64,000 nucleotides of DNA from assembly GCA_947174785.1 (NCBI GenBank), contig CAMWKG010000004.1:18387-82386 (forward strand), written 5' to 3'. The notes under the pieces were generated by a model. That model was given only the letters and a program-made list of their open reading frames with translations. It ran no database searches and had not been told where the DNA came from. Made by a program: the position numbers and the translations under genes. This DNA comes from an uncultured Mollicutes bacterium (GTDB lineage: Bacteria; Bacillota_I; Bacilli_A; Acholeplasmatales; Anaeroplasmataceae). Of this stretch, positions 37,975 through 45,282 are shown in pieces (position 1 is the first letter of the stretch; every line of letters begins with the position of its first letter).

Positions 37975-38973
37975 ATGTTTAAAATTGCAGTTGATGCCAA
38001 TGGCGGAGATTATGGAGTGGATACTACTGTTTTAGGTAGTATGATGGCAGTAAAAAAATTTAAAGATTTAGAGATTATTTTATACGGAGATGAGGCTAAA
38101 ATTAAGCCTCTATTAACGGATTCGACACGAATTACAGTAGTACATACAGCAGATACAATTTCAATGGGAGAACATGATCCTGTAAAGGCAATCCGTACTC
38201 AAAAGGAAGCATCCCTTTGCCTAGCAATGAAGGCATGTAAGAACGGTGAGGCAGATGCTTGTGTAACAAGCGGACCTACACAATGTGTAGTTGTAGGAGC
38301 ACATTTACTTGTTCGAAGATTACCTCAAATGGACCGTGTAGCTTTATGTCCATTTGTTCCTAATATGGATGGACATCCAAGATTACTACTAGATGTTGGT
38401 GCTAATGTGGAATTAAAAAAGGAGCATCTAGGAAGCCTTGCAATGTTTGCTTCTGTTGTTGCAGAAGAAATCTTAAAAGTAAAAGAACCTAAAGTAGGTT
38501 TATTAAATATTGGTTCAGAGCCTGGTAAAGGTAGAGAAATAGAAAAGGAAGCCTATACCTATTTACAAGATTTAAAGGATATTCATTTTTATGGAAATGT
38601 AGAACCTACAGAAATGATGAATTGTCCTTGTGATGTAGTCGTTACAGATGGCTTTTCAGGAAATATTTGTTTAAAATCCATTGAAGGTACAGGTAAGGCA
38701 ATTTCTACAATGCTTTCAGAAGAAATTAAATCTTCTTTAGGTGGTAAGATTGGTTATTTATTTATGCGTAAGAATCTTAAGAGATTCAAAAAAAGAATGA
38801 GCACAAAGGAAGTTGGCGGAGCTATGCTTTTTGGACTTTCTAAGATTGTGGTTAAAGCTCATGGAAATTCTGACCCACTAGCATTCTTCCATGCTATCCG
38901 TTTGGCACGTGAGCTAGTAGAGGCAGATATAATCAATAAAGTAGTAGAAAAGCTTCCTAAAGAAGAGGCATAA
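37975..38973 (+). CDS. plsX: Phosphate acyltransferase PlsX
   Basis: Makes acyl-phosphate for phospholipid synthesis. It has 332 residues and starts MFKIAVDANGGDYG, with GPTQCVVVGAHLLV, LLDVGANVE, NIGSEPGKG and VVVTDGFSGNICLK in order, as in the family. SD GGAGGAG precedes the ATG. The usual fapR, fabD, fabG and acpP neighbours are absent. Confidence 0.96.
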   Translation: MFKIAVDANGGDYGVDTTVLGSMMAVKKFKDLEIILYGDEAKIKPLLTDSTRITVVHTADTISMGEHDPVKAIRTQKEASLCLAMKACKNGEADACVTSGPTQCVVVGAHLLVRRLPQMDRVALCPFVPNMDGHPRLLLDVGANVELKKEHLGSLAMFASVVAEEILKVKEPKVGLLNIGSEPGKGREIEKEAYTYLQDLKDIHFYGNVEPTEMMNCPCDVVVTDGFSGNICLKSIEGTGKAISTMLSEEIKSSLGGKIGYLFMRKNLKRFKKRMSTKEVGGAMLFGLSKIVVKAHGNSDPLAFFHAIRLARELVEADIINKVVEKLPKEEA

Positions 38974-38975
38974 AA

Positions 38976-39731
38976 ATGAAGAAGAAAGGACTTATAGTTC
39001 TTATTTATGTTGCCGTTATTGTGATTGTCTTTGGTGGCTTTGGATTGGCTATACTTACAAAGAATATACTTCCTATTTATCTAGTTTTTGGTTTTTTCTT
39101 TCTTTTATCTATTCTTTCCTTACCTCTATATTTCAAAAAATTCCGCAAAGAATATGAAAGGCAAGAAAAGATGGATACTGATGAGGTTATAGAGGAAATT
39201 AATAACCAAAGAGCCTACAATAAATTAGAGTACGATGTTCAGCAGGTTAGAAATGTAGTGCAGCTTTGGAAAAAAAGCAGTAAGGGTGATATTATCAAAG
39301 GACTCCTTTTTCTTTTCTTTTTTCTAGGCTGTTGTGCTGGCTTTGTTATATGTATGAGTTTGGGTTATACTATATGGGGCTTTGTCTGTTTTGGATTAGG
39401 AGCAGGAGAAATCATTTTAGCCTTAATAGTGGTTAAATTCTTAGAAACGAGTTCTTTGAGATTAAAGAAGGGAAGAACCTATACAAAATCAACAGCGACT
39501 GTGTTAGGGTGCACGATGTCAAGTCAATCTTCAACAGGAACAAGAAATCATACCAATATTAGAAATATAACTTATAAGGTATTTTTAAATAATAAGAGAA
39601 TAGCTTACAGCAAAGAGTATTATACTATAGGAGAAAAAGTAGATATTAACATAGATACTAAGAATCCAAAGAGAATTATGATTCTTGGGAAGCATGAGGA
39701 TATTTTTGACATAGAAGAAAATGAATTTTAG
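38976..39731 (+). CDS. Membrane protein with DUF3592-like C-terminal part
   Basis: A 251-residue protein. Two N-terminal hydrophobic segments (about 5-50), a charged stretch, two more segments (about 106-150), then a beta-rich soluble domain (TKSTATVLGCTMSSQ, ITYKVFLNNKR, KVDINIDTKNPKR) resembling DUF3592. Function unknown. It sits between plsX and rnc with 2- and 11-base gaps, inside an otherwise conserved block. Confidence 0.65.
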   Translation: MKKKGLIVLIYVAVIVIVFGGFGLAILTKNILPIYLVFGFFFLLSILSLPLYFKKFRKEYERQEKMDTDEVIEEINNQRAYNKLEYDVQQVRNVVQLWKKSSKGDIIKGLLFLFFFLGCCAGFVICMSLGYTIWGFVCFGLGAGEIILALIVVKFLETSSLRLKKGRTYTKSTATVLGCTMSSQSSTGTRNHTNIRNITYKVFLNNKRIAYSKEYYTIGEKVDINIDTKNPKRIMILGKHEDIFDIEENEF

Positions 39732-39742
39732 GAGATGAAACT

Positions 39743-40408
39743 ATGGATTTTACAAATTTAGAAAATCAAATTGAATATCATTTTCATAATTTGGATTTAT
39801 TGAAATTAGCTTTAACACATTCTTCTTATGCAAATGAACATCAGTTGGAATGTAATGAACGTTTAGAGTTTTTAGGAGATGCAGTATTACAGCTTTGTAT
39901 GTCTAAATACTTATATCAAAAAGTACATTTTGATGAAGGTGTTTTATCTAAAACTAGAGCGAAGTGTGTTTGTGAGGAAGCATTAAATGTATATGCAGAA
40001 AAAATACATCTAGCAAAATATCTTTTATTAGGTAATGGTGAGGAGCATAGCGGCGGAAGAGGAAGACCTGCCATCATTGCAGATGCCTTTGAAGCGATAT
40101 TAGGAGCCATCCTTTTAGATTCAAATTTTGAATCAGTATATAAGGTTTTTGAAAAACTTGTATTACCGTATCAAGATATTGTATTAAAAATTAAAGATTA
40201 TAAATCTGTATTTCAAGAAAAAGTACAGGCAGATAAGAGAACGCTTCATTATGAAATTGTTCATGAGAGTGGTCCTGCAAATGATAAAACCTATGAAGCT
40301 GTTGTCTATATGGATGACATCTTAATGGGAAGAGGAATTGGAAAAACTAAAAAGGAAGCAGAACAGAATGCTGCAAAAGAAGCATTAAATAAGGAAGCAA
40401 GAGGCTAA
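39743..40408 (+). CDS. rnc: Ribonuclease III
   Basis: Cleaves double-stranded RNA, including rRNA precursors. It has 221 residues. The catalytic signature NERLEFLGDAVLQL is at about residues 38-51, and the second acidic pair is in ADAFEAILGAILLD. A C-terminal dsRNA-binding domain (about 150-221, KSVFQEKVQADKRT, GIGKTKKEAEQNAAKEAL) follows. SD TAGGAGATG precedes the start. Confidence 0.97.
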   Translation: MDFTNLENQIEYHFHNLDLLKLALTHSSYANEHQLECNERLEFLGDAVLQLCMSKYLYQKVHFDEGVLSKTRAKCVCEEALNVYAEKIHLAKYLLLGNGEEHSGGRGRPAIIADAFEAILGAILLDSNFESVYKVFEKLVLPYQDIVLKIKDYKSVFQEKVQADKRTLHYEIVHESGPANDKTYEAVVYMDDILMGRGIGKTKKEAEQNAAKEALNKEARG

Positions 40409-40438
40409 ACTTCATCATATACTATAATGGTGATGTTT

Positions 40439-41068
40439 ATGGTTATGGCAATCATAGGAATATGTGGGAAAATGGGTAGCCAAATTTATGACAAATATAA
40501 GGATGAATTTTATATTGTCGGAATAGATGAAATTAAGCATAAAGCGGTTGAAACCTTTCAAGATATCTTAGATGTACCCTATCCAATAGATGTTGTTGTA
40601 GATTTTTCTTCTATAGAGGCATATGAAACTTTAGTTCAAGCCATAAAAAAAGGATACATTGTTTTAAGTGGAACTACAGGTTATAGCTTTGAACAAATAG
40701 ATGTGCTATATAAACTAGCAGCAGAGTATCATACAACATTTATTTGGAAAGCAAATTATGCAAAAGGTATTAAGCTTTTTTCAAAGCTTTTAGAGGATTG
40801 TAAGAAGGAATTTGAGATTTTAGATTTTGTTGAAATTCATGCAACATCTAAAAAGGATGCTCCTAGTGGTACAGCCAAAGTTTTAGCTAAAAGCTTAGAT
40901 ATTCCAGAAAACAAAATCCAATCCTTAAGGATTAATCAAGCCCCTGCAATCCATGAAATTATTTTTTCATCAGAGGATGAAAGAGTTTATCTTCGTCATG
41001 AAATCTTACAAAAAAGAGCCTTTATCACAGGGTTTGATGAAGATTTAAGAAAAGTACTTAGGAGTTGA
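40439..41068 (+). CDS. dapB: 4-hydroxy-tetrahydrodipicolinate reductase, short form
   Basis: Lysine and diaminopimelate pathway reductase. At 209 residues it is shorter than the common 240-270. The nucleotide-binding start is IIGICGKMG, followed by VVVDFSSIEAY, GTTGYS and the catalytic/substrate motif EIHATSKKDAPSGTA (the second His of the usual HH pair is Ala). Several in-frame ATGs exist; 40439 has the GGTGA SD at 5 bases. No other dap gene is near. Confidence 0.85.
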   Translation: MVMAIIGICGKMGSQIYDKYKDEFYIVGIDEIKHKAVETFQDILDVPYPIDVVVDFSSIEAYETLVQAIKKGYIVLSGTTGYSFEQIDVLYKLAAEYHTTFIWKANYAKGIKLFSKLLEDCKKEFEILDFVEIHATSKKDAPSGTAKVLAKSLDIPENKIQSLRINQAPAIHEIIFSSEDERVYLRHEILQKRAFITGFDEDLRKVLRS

Positions 41069-41073
41069 TGTAT

Positions 41074-41673
41074 ATGTTAGAAGATCTATATAAAAAGGGT
41101 TATTTAAATTATGAAGAACTTATATTTGATCAGGCAAAGGCACTTGGCTTAAATGCAGAAGAGGTTTTTGTTTTAATTCATATTTTAAAAAATCATTTAC
41201 TTACAAATACACTCTCAGTAGAAGATATCCAAGCTCAGGTTTTAATGAGCCCTTCTAAATTGGACAAGCTAGTCGCTTCTTTAATGGAACGAGGCTTTTA
41301 TGAGGTGTATTTAACCTATGACAATGGGAAAGGTATGGAATGTATTTCCTTTAAGCCATTATTTGCAAAGCTTGAACAGCTTTTAGAACAAAAGACAAGC
41401 TTGGATACCTATGACATTGAGAAAGCAAATAAATATATTTCTTCTAAGCTGAATCGCGTTCTTACAGCATCAGAACTAGAAATACTTCAAGGCTTTATGA
41501 TAGATGACCATTATACCTACGATCAGATTGCTGCAGTAGTAGATAATATTAACGCTTCAAAGAAGGTTCTATCTATGCGCACGATTGCATTAGGACTAGC
41601 AAACAAGCGTTATGAGGTCAAGCCTTCTAGTGAGGCTCCAGCTGCATTTCAGGATTTCTTAAAGAGGATTTAA
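41074..41673 (+). CDS. dnaD: DnaD-like replication initiation protein
   Basis: A 199-residue protein. The N-terminal winged-helix DnaD domain shows LDQAKAL-type helix followed by EDIQAQVLMSPSKLDKLVAS and LMERGFYEVY (about residues 15-90). A shorter helical C-terminal part follows. It directly precedes nth, the same pair as in Bacillus. ATG 41074 is 9 bases after AGGAG; ATG 41068, overlapping the dapB stop, is an alternative. Confidence 0.82.
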   Translation: MLEDLYKKGYLNYEELIFDQAKALGLNAEEVFVLIHILKNHLLTNTLSVEDIQAQVLMSPSKLDKLVASLMERGFYEVYLTYDNGKGMECISFKPLFAKLEQLLEQKTSLDTYDIEKANKYISSKLNRVLTASELEILQGFMIDDHYTYDQIAAVVDNINASKKVLSMRTIALGLANKRYEVKPSSEAPAAFQDFLKRI

Positions 41674-41675
41674 AA

Positions 41676-42302
41676 ATGAATGCAGTAAGATCAAAAGAAA
41701 TTCTGGATGAGATTAGAAAAATTATACCAGCTCCGAAGTGTGAATTAAATTATACAAATTTATTTGAGCTTGTTTGCGCTGTTATGATTTCAAGTCAAAC
41801 TACAGATAAGCGTGTTAATCAGGTTACCCCTGCTTTATTCCGAAAATATCCTACACCAAAGGCTTTAAGTGAGGCAAAATTTGAAGATGTTTTTGAAATT
41901 ATAAAATCTTTAGGCTTTGCCAAAAATAAAGCTAAAAATTTAATTTCAATGGCTCAAACTCTTCACAATGAATTTCATGATGAGGTTCCTAAAACTTTAG
42001 AAGAACTTCAAACCTTGAGTGGTGTAGGCAGAAAAACGGCTAGTGTAGTTTTAGCAGAAGGATATAAAATCCCTGCAATGCCAGTAGATACACATCTAGA
42101 GCGTATGGCCATTCGTTTTGGATATGTGAAAAAGGGAGCCACCGTTTTAGAAGCAGAGGAAAGTTATCGTAAATACATTCCTATGGAAGAATGGATAGAA
42201 GCACATCATCTTTTACTTTTATTTGGAAGATACCATTGTAAGGCTATAAATCCAGAGTGTCAAAATTGCACTTTGAAAAAATATTGTAAGGTAGAAAAGT
42301 AA
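41676..42302 (+). CDS. nth: Endonuclease III
   Basis: Base-excision DNA glycosylase/AP lyase, 208 residues. The helix-hairpin-helix LSGVGRKTASVVL carries the catalytic Lys (about residue 117), PVDTHLERMAIR holds the catalytic Asp, and the [4Fe-4S] ligands are at the C-terminus as C-x6-C-x2-C-x5-C (CKAINPECQNCTLKKYC). Two bases after dnaD. Confidence 0.97.
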   Translation: MNAVRSKEILDEIRKIIPAPKCELNYTNLFELVCAVMISSQTTDKRVNQVTPALFRKYPTPKALSEAKFEDVFEIIKSLGFAKNKAKNLISMAQTLHNEFHDEVPKTLEELQTLSGVGRKTASVVLAEGYKIPAMPVDTHLERMAIRFGYVKKGATVLEAEESYRKYIPMEEWIEAHHLLLLFGRYHCKAINPECQNCTLKKYCKVEK

Positions 42303-42352
42303 TTTCTACTTTTTTTTTGACTCAAAAGTGATAGTCTTAATTTGGTGATATG

Positions 42353-42526
42353 ATGAAGGTAAAGCTATTTGATTTTGAACATGAACAAGATTTAGAGGAC
42401 GCTTTAAATAATTTTTTTTCTGAGCATCCGAAAATAGAAATTAAGGATTTGTGCTATCAAACGAGTCATTTTGCAATAAATGGGGAACAAATTTATTCTT
42501 TTTCCTGTTTACTACTTTATAAATAA
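42353..42526 (+). CDS. Cse60-like small sporulation protein
   Basis: A 57-residue protein. It begins MKVKLFDFEHEQDLEDALN, then IEIKDLCYQ and ends QIYSFSCLLLYK. This pattern (VKLFD-x-x-HE-x-DLED, middle IDIKYQ-like strand, end QIYSFSAMIIY-like) is that of Cse60, a sigma-E controlled protein of Bacillus. The SD GGTGA lies 4 bases before ATG 42353; ATG 42350 overlaps the SD. Function unknown in any species I recall. Confidence 0.72.
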   Translation: MKVKLFDFEHEQDLEDALNNFFSEHPKIEIKDLCYQTSHFAINGEQIYSFSCLLLYK

Positions 42527-42631
42527 ATTTTCTTTATTTTTCGGACAATGTTTTATCAATACGAAATTTCTTTTATTCTGGTTTTAAAACATTTATAATG
42601 GTTATACGACATGAGTAAAAGGAGAAATGTT

Positions 42632-43816
42632 ATGAAAAAAAATATTTTTATTGAGGAAATGAAAAGAAGAGTAAAGGAGGATGAAAATACCTATTCGATG
42701 ATTGGAACCGAGTTGAAACGAGTGCGTACGAGTCAGGCTCAAACTCTATCCTCGGTTGCTGGGAATCTTTGTTCCGTATCCTATTTGTGTAAGGTGGAAA
42801 ATGCACAGCTTAAGCCTAATCGGTATATGCTCAATGAGATTTGTAAAAAGCTAAATGTGGATTCTCCAAAACTAAATTTGTTATTTGAACTCAAAAACCT
42901 CTTAATGAAAACAGTCAGCTATTATTATCATAAGAAGCTGAAGGAGATTGAGAGTGTGTATGAATCGTGCAAGGTATTTGACAATTATCGAACAAAATTG
43001 TTATTTCTTATTTATTACATTTCGGTTTATAAGTTCTCAGAAGCCAATGAGATTTCAAAAGAATTATTTAAAATAACTAGCGTTATGCACGAAGATGAAT
43101 TAAGTATTTTTATGGTATTTTATTCTATTCTAAAATATTATGATGAAAGCTATTTGGAAACCTTGGATAATTTGAAAAGCTTGAGCAATCTTTACAGCTT
43201 AGATGATACCTTAGGTAAAGTTGCTTCCCTTGTTTGTTTAGAGTGCTACATAAAGCTCAATAGTCCTATGACACTTCTTCATAGTCACAAGTTATTAGAT
43301 TTATTTTTGAAGACCTCTGAATTTGAGAATGCAGAATATGTAAGATATCTTCAGACTCTTTATATGATTCAAAATGATATGATGGATTGTGCATATAAAG
43401 AGTTTCGATATATCAAGACGGTTGAATATCGTAAAACTCTAGAATTTTTCTTTGATGTTAAAAGAAAGACTTTCAAGAAAAAGGATATTTATCAGCATTT
43501 GCGACCCTTTGCAAAGCTCTTGTATACTTATATTTTTGATTCTAAAAATTATTTAAGTATTTTTTGTGAGATGGATAAGACGTTGTGCTATGCATGTGAC
43601 TTTAGCTACAACATTGCAAACTATCTTACCTTGAGCGATGATGTGGAACGTTATCAGGAATTGACTGATGTTATCATTCCCAATATTAAGCAAACAAATA
43701 ACGCTGCAGAACGGGCATTTTTTTTAAAAGCGTTTTGTCGAATTTGCTCGAAAATTGGAAGATACAAAAGCTTTTGTAAAGCATTTGAAGTGTTAAATGG
43801 AGGAATAAAAGAATGA
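42632..43816 (+). CDS. XRE-family regulator with helical-repeat C-terminal domain
   Basis: A 394-residue protein. The helix-turn-helix lies at about residues 22-75 (ELKRVRTSQAQTLSSVAG, then SVSYLCKVENAQLKPNRYML). The rest is all-helical, resembling the TPR-type peptide-sensing regulators of the Rgg/PlcR kind, but I cannot assign a subgroup. SD AAAGGAG precedes ATG 42632, with a TATAAT at about 42593. Stop overlaps the next gene by 4 bases, tying it to a surface protein. Confidence 0.75.
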   Translation: MKKNIFIEEMKRRVKEDENTYSMIGTELKRVRTSQAQTLSSVAGNLCSVSYLCKVENAQLKPNRYMLNEICKKLNVDSPKLNLLFELKNLLMKTVSYYYHKKLKEIESVYESCKVFDNYRTKLLFLIYYISVYKFSEANEISKELFKITSVMHEDELSIFMVFYSILKYYDESYLETLDNLKSLSNLYSLDDTLGKVASLVCLECYIKLNSPMTLLHSHKLLDLFLKTSEFENAEYVRYLQTLYMIQNDMMDCAYKEFRYIKTVEYRKTLEFFFDVKRKTFKKKDIYQHLRPFAKLLYTYIFDSKNYLSIFCEMDKTLCYACDFSYNIANYLTLSDDVERYQELTDVIIPNIKQTNNAAERAFFLKAFCRICSKIGRYKSFCKAFEVLNGGIKE

Positions 43817-45252
43817 AAAAAAAGATACTTTTTTTGTTAATATTGCTGTTCTTTATTGGCGTTAAGGTTCATGCAAGCAGCTGGAGTTTTATTTGGGATG
43901 AGGAAACTACTACGGTAGAAGTTCCTTTAGGAGGTAATTTACAAAATTATATTTCCAAACCGAAAGCAAAATTATATCGTGATGGTCAAGTGTTAGAAGA
44001 TGCACAAATTAGCTATATTACCACAGGAGATTGGTTATATTTACTCACAGATGTAGATACTCGTAAGGTGGGGTCCTATCAGGTTTGGTATAAGGCTGTA
44101 GAAAATAAGTATAAGCCTGGGCAGTGTCAAGGATATAAAACGCTAGTTACTTTTAATGTAGTGGATTTGGAAAAGCCAGTATTTATTGAATATCCAAAAG
44201 CAATAACCTATCTTATCGGGTCAGCAAAACCAAAATATGAAGAGCAAATTACAGCAACAGACAATAGTGGAAATTGTAAAGTTATTATTGATGATACTTT
44301 AGTTGATTATGAAACACCTGGAGTCTATACGATAACTTTACGCGCATCGGATGGAAGAAATATCACAGAACAATTTGTGGATGTAATTGTTGAGGATCCA
44401 ATTGGTCCCATCATAACCTTCTTAGGAGAGAACAACCGAATTCTTTTAACAAAAGGAGAAGAAGCTAAACTTCAGACCTACTTTAAAGCCATAGATAAAG
44501 TGGATGGAGATGTTACAGATTCTATTTCCTATTCGTATTTTTCAACGGATATTGCTCAAAGCTTTGATTTGGAGGTTACCTTTTCTGATAAAAACATGAA
44601 TACCTCAAGTATGATTGTAAAGATTGACATTGTGGATAAAGATGAGGCAAGTATTGAACTTTATAAGTCTATCTTGATTTTAGAGTATAATCAAAATGTT
44701 GAGCAAGCACTTTTAGAAAATTTAAAAAGTGCTTATTTAGGAAAAACAAATATTTCCCATGATGTGGTTATTCATTGTGAGCATATCAAAAATGAAGTTG
44801 GAAGCTATGTAGTATCCTACGAATATACAAATCAAGATAAGGTAGGAAAAGTTGAGTGTGAAGTTAAGCTTCTTTCTAATGCTGCCCCAATTTTATTGGT
44901 GGAAAACATAAATGTTCAATTAAATGGAAAGGTGAATATATTAGATCAAATACAAGTCTTTGATCCATCTGATCCTAATATTACATCTAAAGTTGAATAT
45001 GATGATAGCTTAGTGGATTATTCTAAAGAAGGAACATATCCAGTACGCATTACAGTAACAAACTCCTCTAATCTTTCTACTTCAGAAACCTTATATATTA
45101 CGGTCTATGATAATAGCAATGCAATTGAGGCGGCTGGGAATATCTTTTTAATACCAATTCTTATTGGCATATGTCTTATTGGTAGTGGAATTGTTGTGTT
45201 TCTTTATTTTAAGAAAAAGAGAAATTGCATTAAAGAACAAAATCAACTATAA
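43813..45252 (+). CDS. Surface protein with Ig-like domains and C-terminal membrane anchor
   Basis: A 479-residue protein. Signal peptide (about 1-21, ending VHA-SS). It has about four Ig-like beta-sandwich units of the HYR/DUF5011 style (for example ATDNSGNCKVIIDDTLVDYE, VYTITLRASDGRNITEQFVD and KVDGDVTDSISYSYF). The C-terminal membrane helix (about 446-468) is followed by a basic tail, so nearly all of it is outside. Ligand unknown. It is coupled by ATGA to the XRE/TPR regulator. Confidence 0.78.
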   Translation: MKKKILFLLILLFFIGVKVHASSWSFIWDEETTTVEVPLGGNLQNYISKPKAKLYRDGQVLEDAQISYITTGDWLYLLTDVDTRKVGSYQVWYKAVENKYKPGQCQGYKTLVTFNVVDLEKPVFIEYPKAITYLIGSAKPKYEEQITATDNSGNCKVIIDDTLVDYETPGVYTITLRASDGRNITEQFVDVIVEDPIGPIITFLGENNRILLTKGEEAKLQTYFKAIDKVDGDVTDSISYSYFSTDIAQSFDLEVTFSDKNMNTSSMIVKIDIVDKDEASIELYKSILILEYNQNVEQALLENLKSAYLGKTNISHDVVIHCEHIKNEVGSYVVSYEYTNQDKVGKVECEVKLLSNAAPILLVENINVQLNGKVNILDQIQVFDPSDPNITSKVEYDDSLVDYSKEGTYPVRITVTNSSNLSTSETLYITVYDNSNAIEAAGNIFLIPILIGICLIGSGIVVFLYFKKKRNCIKEQNQL

Positions 45253-45282
45253 TATAAGATAGATGAATAAGGTGGTGAGGGT

